A stretch of DNA of 61,445 bases from Victivallis lenta (GCF_009695545.1 NZ_VUNS01000029.1:1-61445), one strand, 5' to 3'; positions 25,615-33,783 are shown, counted from the first letter of the stretch. Translations and numbers: made by a program. The notes: generated by a model not told the origin, from the letters alone.

Positions 25615-27708
25615 ATGTCGATACTCAATCAGGAAATTCTGAATCTCGCCGGAAACGTCTGGAGTGTCAGGGACGCCTGCACCGGCGTGATCTGTTTCGG
25701 AGCGACCGGCAGCGGAAAATCTTCCGGCCCGCTCCGCAGCATTGCCTTGCGGTATCTGCAGCTGGGATTCGGCGGAATCGTCTTTTGCGCCAAGCCGGAT
25801 GAGTGTGAAACCTGGGAAAGTTATGCCCGGGAGACCGGCCGCACTTCCGATCTGCTCAAGCTGAGTGAAAACACTTTTGCTTTTCTGAACTATGAACTCG
25901 AACGCCCGGCTGAAACCGGCGGCGGGCAGATCGAGAACGTAGTCAATCTTTTTCTCGAAATCACGAAAATCGGGAAGGACAGGCGCAGCGGCAGTACAAA
26001 CGATGAGTACTGGCAGAACGCCATCAAGCAGTTTCTGCGCAACACCATCTCTTTTCTGGTCATGGCCGGTGAAGCGGTCACGCTGCCCAACATCAAAGCC
26101 GTCATCGATACCGCCGTTCGGGACAAGGCTGTCGCGGAAGCACTGAAAGATTATTTTGAGGAGTTCAAAGGCTTCTGCGCCGTCAACAAAAATAAGTGGT
26201 ATTGCCGGCAGCAGAATCAGGCCGGATTCGATGAAGCACTGGGACTATTTGAAACCGGATACAAAAAGCAGAGGCAAAATACGCAGATTGAACAGCCGCT
26301 GATCGTCGCGCATCAGTTCGCCTGTTCGCTGATCCTGAAAATCATCTACCATGGAAAACATTCCGGCCCCGATTACGAACTCGGCTTCAACTATTTCATC
26401 ATAGAATTTCCGCAGCTCGACGAGCGGACGCGGAGCAATACCGTCAGTTCTTTCACGGTCCTTGCGGACTCCATGCTGCGCGGTGAATTTCTTCGATGTT
26501 TCGGGGCTCCCGATTCATCGTTTTCACTCGAAAGCCTTTACCGCGAAGGCAGAATCCTGATCGTCGATCAGGATGTAAAGCGTTTCGGCCTGGTGGGGCA
26601 GATTACCGCCGCAATCATCAAACTCTGCTTCGAGCGGATGATTGAACGACGGGAGGACATCACGCGCGACGAAGCCCGTCCCGTGTTTTTGTGGGCGGAC
26701 GAAGCCCAGTATTTCTCCCTCGACAACGACCAGATATTTCAGACCACGGCGCGTTCCTCGCGGACATTGACCGTCTACGCCACGCAGAACCTCAGTAATT
26801 TTCAGGACGGTTACGGAAAGGAGAAAGCCAACTCTCTGCTGGGAAATCTCGGAACGAAATTCTTCTGTAAAAATGGAGATTTTGAAACGAACGAATGGGC
26901 CGCGAAAAGCATCGGTCAGGAGATTGTCAGGCGGCGCAGTCTGAATCTCGGAGACAGCAAATCGGGAGGCGCCAAAGGCGAATACAGCCAATCCGGCAGT
27001 TATTCCGAAGGCTGGTCCGAGCAGAAAGATTACATGGTCGATATCGTCACTTTCACCACCCTTCAGGCGGGAGGCCCCCGCGGCCAGTGCCGTGTCGGTT
27101 ACGTGTTCTGGCAGGGAGGCAGGATTTTAAACAACGGCGAAGTGTTCCTGATCGGAACCTTTGATCAGAAGTGTCGGAAAGTATGCGGAGCAAGGTTTGA
27201 ACGCCGTTGTCCGCCGATTCCGCAGCTCGGATTGAAAAATGCCGGGGAAAGCCGCCGGCTTTATGGATGCGATTATGTGATTCTCGGCCTTTTTGTTATA
27301 TCATCACTGATTGTTCTGAGCGGATTATGGATGATCTTTGCCGAACGGGACCGGTTTCTGCTCTTCATCCCCGAACTTGGAGTCGTAAGCATCGCCACCG
27401 TGTGCCTGTGGACAGCCGCTTTCGCCTTTGACCTCGGACTGGAGATTCTGCGCATCCTCGGCGAAATCATCATCGCCAAATACCGCGGATTCCGCAGGCT
27501 CCGTCAGAAGCGGATCAATCAGATTCCGCTGCTCACTCTCACTTGGTTTTATCTTGCCTTCTCCTTCGCGCTGGCCATCCTGATTCAGAATGCCATCTAC
27601 ACCGGGCAAGGCGCCATCGGATACCTGCTGACATGGTTCGCCGCCGCCATCGCCCACTACCTCTTCAAAAACGCAGGCGGGAAAAAAGTCCCGGTGGAGA
27701 AAAATTAG
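25615..27708 (+). CDS. VirD4/TraG-like coupling ATPase with C-terminal membrane domain
   Basis: Protein of 697 residues. Walker A GATGSGKS lies at residues 29-36 and Walker B FLWADEAQYF at about 358-367, followed by the sensor-like ARSSRTLTVYATQNLSNFQ, all typical of VirD4/TraG/TrwB coupling proteins that deliver DNA-protein substrates to the channel. Unusually, there is no N-terminal membrane anchor. Four hydrophobic segments instead lie in the last 150 residues (about 553-577, 585-615, 642-665, 667-685). It ends the transfer operon. The start immediately after the preceding stop has no strong ribosome binding site of its own, so translation is likely coupled. The ATPase call is secure; the reversed topology deserves verification. 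Confidence 0.87.
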   Translation: MSILNQEILNLAGNVWSVRDACTGVICFGATGSGKSSGPLRSIALRYLQLGFGGIVFCAKPDECETWESYARETGRTSDLLKLSENTFAFLNYELERPAETGGGQIENVVNLFLEITKIGKDRRSGSTNDEYWQNAIKQFLRNTISFLVMAGEAVTLPNIKAVIDTAVRDKAVAEALKDYFEEFKGFCAVNKNKWYCRQQNQAGFDEALGLFETGYKKQRQNTQIEQPLIVAHQFACSLILKIIYHGKHSGPDYELGFNYFIIEFPQLDERTRSNTVSSFTVLADSMLRGEFLRCFGAPDSSFSLESLYREGRILIVDQDVKRFGLVGQITAAIIKLCFERMIERREDITRDEARPVFLWADEAQYFSLDNDQIFQTTARSSRTLTVYATQNLSNFQDGYGKEKANSLLGNLGTKFFCKNGDFETNEWAAKSIGQEIVRRRSLNLGDSKSGGAKGEYSQSGSYSEGWSEQKDYMVDIVTFTTLQAGGPRGQCRVGYVFWQGGRILNNGEVFLIGTFDQKCRKVCGARFERRCPPIPQLGLKNAGESRRLYGCDYVILGLFVISSLIVLSGLWMIFAERDRFLLFIPELGVVSIATVCLWTAAFAFDLGLEILRILGEIIIAKYRGFRRLRQKRINQIPLLTLTWFYLAFSFALAILIQNAIYTGQGAIGYLLTWFAAAIAHYLFKNAGGKKVPVEKN

Positions 27709-27759
27709 AAATTGACCGGCTGGCTTGGTATTGGTAATTCAAGCGGCCCAGGAGATACG

Positions 27760-28158
27760 TCACTTCTGTTCGGAGCTGTGTTTTTTGAGAAAAAGCGTAA
27801 TCTCCGCTTTCAACATCTTTCCACTGGCGACACGCAGAACCATCGCGGTAAATTCTTCGTCGGATGCCTCGAAATCGATTCCATTCATATCAAGAAAGAC
27901 CAGTGCGGCCATGGCGCCGACCCGTTTGTTGCCGTCGACAAACGGATGATTTTCCACAAGATGAAAGAGATAGGCCGCCGCCATCTCGTAAATGGTCGGA
28001 TGCAGGAACGTTCCGCCGAACGTTGCAGACGGCATACCGATCGCGGATTTCAAAAGTTCCATATCACGCACTCCGGAAGCTCCGCCGAAGTTCTCAATCT
28101 GGTAATTATGGATCTCAATGATTTCGGCGAATGTGAGAAAAACCGGCTCGGATTTCAC
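27760..28158 (-). CDS. doc: Doc-type Fic-fold toxin
   Basis: Protein of 132 residues with the Doc signature HPFVDGNKR at residues 71-79. The final NKR in place of the Fic consensus NGR marks Doc-like proteins, which phosphorylate elongation factor Tu and arrest translation. Other Doc-family features are the N-terminal EIIEIHNYQIENFGG and the helix around SAIGMPSATFGG. It overlaps the upstream AbrB-like antitoxin gene by 4 bp, the usual toxin-antitoxin coupling. It would stabilise the element after integration. It converges on the end of the transfer operon. Confidence 0.88.
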   Translation of the reverse strand: MKSEPVFLTFAEIIEIHNYQIENFGGASGVRDMELLKSAIGMPSATFGGTFLHPTIYEMAAAYLFHLVENHPFVDGNKRVGAMAALVFLDMNGIDFEASDEEFTAMVLRVASGKMLKAEITLFLKKHSSEQK

Positions 28159-28382
28159 TTCGCAAGCTCCTCGAAAGACTTCTTATAGCGTTTGCCGATC
28201 TTATCCATGGATTTGTGAAACTTACCGGCCCGAACCGCGTCTTTCACGGGTGTGAGAACGAGCGCCTGACCATCGGTTACGACCTCAAATGCCGTGTCGA
28301 TGGTTGCCCCGAGCAAATCAAGAATCGGCTTTTCAATCACAAGCGCCGCGCTGTTACCGTGCCTGGTCAGATTTTTGATCAT
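28155..28382 (-). CDS. AbrB/MazE-like antitoxin
   Basis: Protein of 75 residues with an N-terminal SpoVT/AbrB swapped-hairpin domain (LTRHGNSAALVIEKPILDLLG, then FEVVTDGQALVLTPV) and a charged helical tail that would bind the toxin. It precedes and overlaps the Doc-type toxin gene. Doc of phage P1 is paired with Phd, but Doc-family toxins with AbrB-like antitoxins are also known. It probably represses its own promoter in the AT-rich 150 bp upstream. Confidence 0.8.
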   Translation of the reverse strand: MIKNLTRHGNSAALVIEKPILDLLGATIDTAFEVVTDGQALVLTPVKDAVRAGKFHKSMDKIGKRYKKSFEELAK

Positions 28383-28536
28383 TGTCCGTCCTTCCTTGTT
28401 ATTATATTGTCAATACAAAGATATATCGCTATGACGCATATTTCAAGGTGGATTTGATGGAATTATGCAAAATGGTTCTTATTAGAATATCATATTTTCA
28501 ATAAGGAGTAAATCTGCTGCTCAAGCTACATTATTG

Positions 28537-29142
28537 TTACTGAACATCTTCATCGGTTATATTCAGGTAACTTCGCGTTGCGGCCAAAGACCGCTGGCCG
28601 AGTATTCGCTGAATTTCGCTGAGTGCATAGTTGCCGCGGACAGCCAACTGGTATCCCCAGGTTTTCTGGAGAGTCAGAAAACCGACTTTTTCCTGCAATC
28701 CGCTTGAAGCCGCAGATTCTTTGAGGAAAGCTGTTACATAGCCCTGCGACCAAGGCTGAGCTATTCCTGACAACCTGCGAGTTTCAGTTTGGAACAGGTA
28801 GACATCATTTGCCGTTGCTGCACGGAGTTGCTTGATTTCTCGGGCATCATCGTCGGAAATTCTGATTAACATTTTGCTGCCGGCTTTCGTCAATTCCGAA
28901 AGCCGAAGCAGAGTCATTTCCAATTGTTCTCCTGAAACCGGGTCAAATATCGTTTGATTTTCAATTTGTTCCCAGGTCAGTTTGAGAAGCTTGCCCGGAG
29001 CGATACCGGTGTCCAAAGCAAGTATGAAAAACACGTAATGCTTTTGAGAATAATGGCACTTGACGTATTTACGCCAACGCATTAAGCCACCCAGGTCTTT
29101 GACCGGTTTGGCGGCGGACGGGACATTGCCTTTGCTGTTCAT
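28537..29142 (-). CDS. Degenerate tyrosine-recombinase-like protein
   Basis: Protein of 201 residues starting MNSKGNVPSAAKPVKD at 29142, overlapping the upstream stop by ATGA. It aligns by eye with the catalytic domain of tyrosine integrases (LALDTGIAPGKLLKLTWEQI; ANDVYLF; GQRSLAATRSYLNITDED). The first Arg is replaced (TGIAP where TGLR is expected), HxxR is LTLQ at 156-159, and the GH histidine is Gln183; only Tyr192 remains in place. The N-terminal core-binding domain is missing too. It therefore probably cannot cut DNA and may act as an accessory or regulator for the intact integrase in the same cluster. Pseudogenisation is less likely because the frame is open and coupled. Confidence 0.75.
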   Translation of the reverse strand: MNSKGNVPSAAKPVKDLGGLMRWRKYVKCHYSQKHYVFFILALDTGIAPGKLLKLTWEQIENQTIFDPVSGEQLEMTLLRLSELTKAGSKMLIRISDDDAREIKQLRAATANDVYLFQTETRRLSGIAQPWSQGYVTAFLKESAASSGLQEKVGFLTLQKTWGYQLAVRGNYALSEIQRILGQRSLAATRSYLNITDEDVQ

Positions 29143-30011
29143 TTCCGTATTGATTCCTCTGTAACGTCTGAGGATGATTTCGCGGCGAGAAATGCTGAAT
29201 AATAACGCCGCATGGCAGCCGCCGTGGTTCCGGGATATTCCTGATCCTCCAGCAGTTCCACTGCTGTTTTCGGATAGGGATGATTGGTTACAAACTGCCG
29301 CCTGGCTTTCCCGCGCGCCGCCATATCCGTATAGCCTAGAGCCAAATAGGATTGATAATATCTGTTGTATTCTGCACCCCAGCGAATTGCATTCCAATGA
29401 TGTCTTTGCCTTTTGTTCTGGTAGCCTTTCATAAAAGTTTCCAACAATTCCCGGGTAGCCTGTCGGGGAAGCAGTAAAAATTTTCCAAGAACCAGTTGTT
29501 GCTGCCATTCCACTGATAACTGATATAAAAAACGCCATTGGGCTGTTTCAGGTAAAGATATCGCCGCTGCAATCCGGGGAATGAACTGATAGATCGTGAT
29601 AAGCTCTTCGTCTCCGGTTGGAGCAGGATCGGGAAATTCTTTCAGCTTCTCATTGACGCGAGGGTCATCCACTGAACCATGCGGATTGAAGAAAAGAGAC
29701 TTCGAGTCAATATGCGATTCAATAAAGATGCTGACTTTCTGAAGATATTCATTCTCTTTGCCGCTCAACATATCCATATTCAATACCGGATACTTGCGGG
29801 TAATTTCCAAAAGCAGAAAAGAGATCAAATTTTGTCTCCATGCTGCAAGAAGTCTGCGTGGGGAATCATTTGAAATGCCGGAAGGAGTGACCAACAGAGA
29901 ATGGATATCTATCAGCACGGGCGCCTGCTCATAGATATCCTGCAATTTCGCATAATATTGATTGGATTTCTCTGCCGTCATATTTTCCTGCCAATTATTT
30001 ATAACATACAC
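29139..30011 (-). CDS. Hypothetical protein coupled to the degenerate recombinase
   Basis: Protein of 290 residues, no signal or membrane segment, helical and rich in aromatic residues. The start MYVINNWQEN at 30011 has AGGA upstream; a second Met at residue 11 is an alternative. Recognisable stretches are LLAAWRQNLISFLLLEITRKYP and a basic segment YQNKRQRHHWNAIRWGAEYNRYYQSY that could contact DNA. Its stop overlaps the start of the recombinase-like gene, implying a joint function in integration, excision or control. No family recognised. Confidence 0.6.
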   Translation of the reverse strand: MYVINNWQENMTAEKSNQYYAKLQDIYEQAPVLIDIHSLLVTPSGISNDSPRRLLAAWRQNLISFLLLEITRKYPVLNMDMLSGKENEYLQKVSIFIESHIDSKSLFFNPHGSVDDPRVNEKLKEFPDPAPTGDEELITIYQFIPRIAAAISLPETAQWRFLYQLSVEWQQQLVLGKFLLLPRQATRELLETFMKGYQNKRQRHHWNAIRWGAEYNRYYQSYLALGYTDMAARGKARRQFVTNHPYPKTAVELLEDQEYPGTTAAAMRRYYSAFLAAKSSSDVTEESIRK

Positions 30012-30105
30012 GTTTTATTCCTGATTTCAAAATCGGAAAGCTCTTTATGGATAAAACAAACATCGGTGGAATGTCAACTCCACCGATGCTTTGGGGCAAA
30101 GGAAA

Positions 30106-30411
30106 TTACTTCTGTGAGTCCTGTAAAAATTGGGCAATGCTGTCAGCTGTGATTCGTGCTGAACGATGGCCGAATTTGATGCGCTTCAGCTTCCCATCTT
30201 TGATATAGTCGTGGATAGCTTTCTTGCTCACTCCCAGATAATCGGCTGCCTCCTGAATCCGGACCAGCCGCGGGAATTTCGGCCCCTCGTCTTCTTTGCT
30301 TTGCCGGACTGCGACTTTCAGCTCGTCGAGTTCGCTCTGCTCCAAGGCGCCGCAGGCGACCAACGGAGTTGCAAGCTGGATCAGGGTGTCAAGGGTTTTC
30401 GGTTGTATCAT
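30106..30411 (-). CDS. Excisionase-like helix-turn-helix protein
   Basis: Protein of 101 residues with a MerR/excisionase-type winged helix-turn-helix in its second half (RIQEAADYLGVSKKAIHDYIKDGKLKRIKFG, about 47-77), typical of the HTH_17 group that includes element excisionases. The first 45 residues are a separate helical segment. GGAGG precedes the ATG. Its place downstream of the intact integrase on the same strand supports a role as recombination directionality factor, or as a repressor of the module. Confidence 0.78.
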   Translation of the reverse strand: MIQPKTLDTLIQLATPLVACGALEQSELDELKVAVRQSKEDEGPKFPRLVRIQEAADYLGVSKKAIHDYIKDGKLKRIKFGHRSARITADSIAQFLQDSQK

Positions 30412-30528
30412 GTCGGCCTCCTTTCATTGATTGAGGGTTTGAAACTAAAGTAATTATACTGCATGATACGACCGAAAAAAAGAAAATTTGCCCGGCAAAG
30501 CTGAACACCACCGGCAAGTGTTCAGCTT

Positions 30529-32022
30529 TTACGACACATTTTTTGAAATATTCATCCCATTGACCAGATGGCCTGCTGATGATTCCTGAGTTTGGTTTGC
30601 CTCCGGCAGGTTATCCGGCAAATTGTCGATCAAAGTTTCCAGAATCGCCAAAGTCGTTTCCGAAGCATTCTGAATCAGGTGGAGCAGGCGTTCTTTTCGC
30701 AGGGAATAACCGGAAATCGGTTCACTGGTAGCTGGGAGTGAGTTCTGCATAATCAGCTTCAAACCTTCCATACTGGCCTGCTTGTTGGCATGATCCTGAT
30801 AGTGCTGGGTCTGCGCGAGCCGTTTATGGCCGAGCCAGCGTTTAATCGTCGAAGCCGGGACACCTTTTTGTTCCGCTTCATACGAGAAGGTATGGCGAAA
30901 AGAATGGAAACCTTTTACTGTCTGTTTTCTGGCTCGTCCTTCAACCTCAATCCGGGTTGTGATTCCACAGGAAATCAGATAATTCTGGATCATATTGTTG
31001 ATCTTGGTATACCTTTTTTGCAGATGCAGCTCCGCCATTTCCGGAAAGACATATTCACCACGCCGAGTCTGTTTCCATTGCTTTTGCAAAACTTTATTCA
31101 ATTCCGGAAAAACAGGAATATGGACTTGTGTTTTGGTCTTTTGAGCGATAAGAGAAATCTCGCGTCCTGTGAAATCCGGAGCAATTGCCCCGCGATATCC
31201 GGTAATGCCTTCAAAATACTCCCATTTCAATGCCAATACATCTCCTAACCGCAGACCGGTATAACGTCCAACAAAAAGTGGACCGGCTAAAAGTTTGGGG
31301 GGATTTTTGAAAATAATTTCCAACTCTTCCTCGGTAAAGATTTTCCGCTTGACGGGTTCGAGCTTCAAAGGCGGAATATGAGCAAAGGGATTTTCTTCGC
31401 CGCCGAGGTCCGGCAACAGGAATGAAAACACGCTTTTGCAGACCGAATGATAGCGGTTCAGCGTTGTGTGGCTCAAGAGACCGCCTCGTTCATAGTCTTT
31501 GAAAACTTTGCGTTTCGGACAAGTATTGGGATCATAGGAGATGGTTTTGTTCCACCGACCGTATTTGCGTATATAGGCGATATAGGCATCGGCGTGCATC
31601 CGTTCCACTTCATCCAGTGTACGCAACTGATAATTACTTTTCACAAAATTCACAAAGTCGAACCAGTAACCGCGTGAAACCACAAGAACTCTGTTGCTGG
31701 TTTCACGGGAATGCGGCTTGGCCTGAGCCAAATCAAAGGCATTATCCAGTGTAATCAGAAGCCGAGCTTTCAACTTTCGGACAACTTTCAGTTCCGCCAG
31801 ATACTCTTCACGGGTTTCTATTTCTTTCAACTGCTGCTGTTCCTGAAGAAATTTCCTGGCGGCTTCTTCTGCTTCACGGCGTTCCCGGATGTGATTGCCC
31901 TGAGAATTTTTCAAGGTAATGTTTTTTCTTTTTCCGTCCTTCTGCATATATTGCAGATAGAAATTATCTCCTCGTTTGTAAATGGAACCACTGCCGTTGG
32001 AACGTTTTCTGGATACTGCCAT
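30529..32022 (-). CDS. Tyrosine integrase of the element
   Basis: Protein of 497 residues starting MAVSRKRSNGSGSIYKRG at 32022, where AAGGAGG lies upstream; the longer frame from 32133 has no ribosome binding site. An N-terminal arm-binding-like beta domain (about 10-40) is followed by a core-binding domain (about 110-215) and a catalytic domain with complete residues: Arg258 (YTGLRLGD), the HSFR motif with His373 and Arg376, His399 (LGH) and Tyr408 (HYQD). A tail of about 75 residues follows. Tyrosine integrases insert and excise ICEs at specific sites. It is transcribed inward from the right end of the element, the usual position next to the attachment site. Confidence 0.93.
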   Translation of the reverse strand: MAVSRKRSNGSGSIYKRGDNFYLQYMQKDGKRKNITLKNSQGNHIRERREAEEAARKFLQEQQQLKEIETREEYLAELKVVRKLKARLLITLDNAFDLAQAKPHSRETSNRVLVVSRGYWFDFVNFVKSNYQLRTLDEVERMHADAYIAYIRKYGRWNKTISYDPNTCPKRKVFKDYERGGLLSHTTLNRYHSVCKSVFSFLLPDLGGEENPFAHIPPLKLEPVKRKIFTEEELEIIFKNPPKLLAGPLFVGRYTGLRLGDVLALKWEYFEGITGYRGAIAPDFTGREISLIAQKTKTQVHIPVFPELNKVLQKQWKQTRRGEYVFPEMAELHLQKRYTKINNMIQNYLISCGITTRIEVEGRARKQTVKGFHSFRHTFSYEAEQKGVPASTIKRWLGHKRLAQTQHYQDHANKQASMEGLKLIMQNSLPATSEPISGYSLRKERLLHLIQNASETTLAILETLIDNLPDNLPEANQTQESSAGHLVNGMNISKNVS

Positions 32023-32404
32023 ATTGACTATCCTCCTTAACCGAAGTTGAGTTGAGAAATCATCGTCTTTTTCGTCACCATAATTCCCATGGGACGAAAA
32101 AGACAGACCAAATTTCTCTTCAAACCTGATCATTATTGGAAGATATTTAACTTTGGACAGAAAAATAATATTAAATCATTTGATTATAGTAAGTTACAAT
32201 ATAAAATATGAAGTCTGGATAACTTCTGCAATTTTCTGCAATTTTTGTGACGTATCAATGAATAAGGGAGGCAAACTGAGCTCAAATCATGAAAAAAGAT
32301 CAGTCTGGCAAGATTGCAACTCGGCATAAATATAAACAGAGGATATGTGTTGATGATAAAGAAGATATGATATAAAATTTGTTTATTGCATCATCATTAC
32401 TATA
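32023..32404. other. Right end of the mobile element
   Basis: AT-rich, gene-free stretch between the integrase start and the interrupted pseudopilin. GTCTTTTTCGTC (32065-32076) and GACGAAAAAGAC (32093-32104) form a perfect 12-bp inverted repeat, flanked further out by GAGAAAT/ATTTCTC (32055-32061, 32112-32118). These may be integrase or excisionase binding arms, or an operator for the integrase gene. The end of the stretch (32373-32404) is AT-rich and joins directly to pseudopilin coding DNA at GCGATCATCGC. Confidence 0.55.
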
Positions 32405-32425
32405 GCGATCATCGCGATTCTCGCC
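32395..32425. other. Probable attR junction in a pseudopilin gene
   Basis: From 32405 the sequence GCGATCATCGCGATTCTCGCC is the same as the codons for AIIAILA in the pseudopilin at 36790 of this window and nearly so in those at 48783 and 53449, whereas everything to the left is unlike any pseudopilin. The shared 11-mer GCGATCATCGC has 5-bp inverted arms (GCGAT, ATCGC) about one central base, as expected of a recombinase core site. The exact crossover cannot be fixed without the left end. Confidence 0.6.
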
Positions 32426-33118
32426 GCCATGCTGCTGCCCGCGCTGAACCAGGCGCGCGAGAGAGCCCGCAGCATCTCCTGCACGAACAACCTGAAGCAG
32501 TGGGGGCTGGCCTTCGCCTCGTATGCGGATGAAAACAACGGTTATATGGTTCCGACGCTGCACTCCGGCGACACCCCCGTCTCCGGCAAGGAGAAGTGGC
32601 AGATGAACAATTACTGGCCGGCCTCGCTCGCAAAATATCTGGGGCTCGGCGACAAGTCCGGCAAGCTTGCGGTCGCGTTCGAGGAGCAGAAGGAGCTCCG
32701 GCTCATGATCTGTCCGTCCCTGCAGGAGAACTGGGGCTATGCCATGAACTCCAAGTATCTCTCGCACGTCCAGCCTTCCCAGCCGGCCGGCGGTTATCTG
32801 AACAAGTGGGCGAAGATCGGCCGGATCGGGAATGCCTCGTCCGTCGTCAGCATCGCCGATGCGGAGTGGTATCTGAATCCGGAGAAGACCATGAAACGCT
32901 CCGAATGGTGCGCCTATCTCGCCGCCGGCGGCAACGGCTTCGTCAACTGGTGGCCGATGTCCGCCTTCCGGCACAGCGGCCGGGCGAATTACAGCATGAT
33001 CGACGGCCACGTGATGTCGATGTCGATGCATTCCGGCATCGTCAAAGAAGGCGGCATCACCAGCGACGAGTGCGACCGGAAATGGTGGGGAAAACGGGCC
33101 GGATTCGAGTACGATTGA
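32405..33118 (+). pseudogene. Pseudopilin gene truncated at its 5' end
   Basis: Encodes the C-terminal part (about 235 codons) of a type II-secretion-like pseudopilin. It begins in mid-helix with [22 protein letters not shown] and continues [21 protein letters not shown] to a C-terminal globular region with the family-typical [13 protein letters not shown]. The start codon, the FTLIE processing motif and the first half of the helix are missing. In-frame sequence upstream is ICE-like DNA that reaches a stop at 32357 without an ATG. The ATG at 32429 is an internal Met and not a real start. Interruption by the element explains the loss; the missing 5' part should lie at the element's far end. 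Confidence 0.8.
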
Positions 33119-33177
33119 TTGACCGGAATTCCGGGGAGCGATGAATCGGACCGACAGCTGTCGAAAGGAAACACGAG

Positions 33178-33569
33178 ATGGGGAGAATCTTGCAGTGGCC
33201 GGGCATCCTGCTCGGAATCGGGGCGCTGTTTTCGGCTCTTGCCGCGCCGGAGTGGTAGATGAGGCCGACTGCGACCGGCTGGACGGCTGGACCGGCCAGG
33301 AAGCGAATGATATGCGCGGGATGCCGCCCGGCCGCATCGCCGGGCCGGGGGAACTTTTCTTATATTCCTTTCTCTGTCACCTGACGTTAAAAGGAGACGG
33401 CAAGCCGCATACCTTCCGGCTGCGCCTGAGCAAGGAGATGAAAACGAACAACCGGCCGTTTTCCGCCGCGCGGCTGCGCGGCGAACTCTGGTTCTTCTAC
33501 CGGTTGCCCGGCGTTCGGGACAACCGGCCTCCGCTTCGCTTTGCGATCGAGCGCGCAGTTCTGGAGTAA
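33178..33569 (+). pseudogene. Frameshifted secreted protein remnant
   Basis: An ATG at 33178, well spaced from AAAGGAAA, starts a signal peptide (MGRILQWPGILLGIGALFSALAAPEW) but stops at TAG 33256-33258. In another frame a coherent sequence (GVVDEADCDRLDGWTGQE...) continues from about 33250 to a TAA at 33567. A single-base change near 33250 would join them into a secreted protein of about 130 residues. In this genome type, secreted proteins commonly follow pseudopilin genes. No domain recognised in the remaining part. It may be a truncated carbohydrate-active enzyme. Confidence 0.45.
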
Positions 33570-33589
33570 TCGCATCTCCTGTTCGGGGA

Positions 33590-33627
33590 GGGTCCGGCGG
33601 AAAAGAAGGTGCTTTTCCGCCGGACCC
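33590..33627 (+). terminator. Strong 16-bp hairpin
   Basis: GGGTCCGGCGGAAAAG (33590-33605) pairs perfectly with CTTTTCCGCCGGACCC (33612-33627) around a 6-nt loop, 21 bp after the remnant's stop. The following bases are TTCTGCC, so the T-run is poor. The stem stability and position still suggest a transcription terminator isolating the next regulon. Confidence 0.65.
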
Positions 33628-33750
33628 TTCTGCCGTATTATGGAATCAGTGCAGATACCCCGCCACGCCGTTTTCGACAGGACGAAACGCGTTATCCGTT
33701 CCCGTCCGGGCATCTCGTTTTTCGCGGTCGTGCTGTTTTTTGCCGCTTTT

Positions 33751-33783
33751 TTGTTATACTTCTGTTGCTGTATTGTTATACTT
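33751..33783 (+). promoter_or_regulatory. Direct repeat, probable operator of the GntR-LacI gene
   Basis: TTGTTATACTT occurs at 33751-33761 and 33773-33783, exactly 22 bp apart, about two helical turns, and 59 bp before the regulator's start. Spaced repeats on one face of the helix upstream of a regulator gene suggest autoregulation. Confidence 0.45.

Noticed and set aside
32023-32404. tRNA gene as integration target
   Set aside because: No tRNA-like cloverleaf or conserved T-arm was seen on either side; the junction instead falls in pseudopilin codons.
32429-33118. Pseudopilin fragment as a normal gene from ATG 32429
   Set aside because: That Met is inside the conserved helix ([10 protein letters not shown]), and the export motif is missing, so it is a truncated gene.
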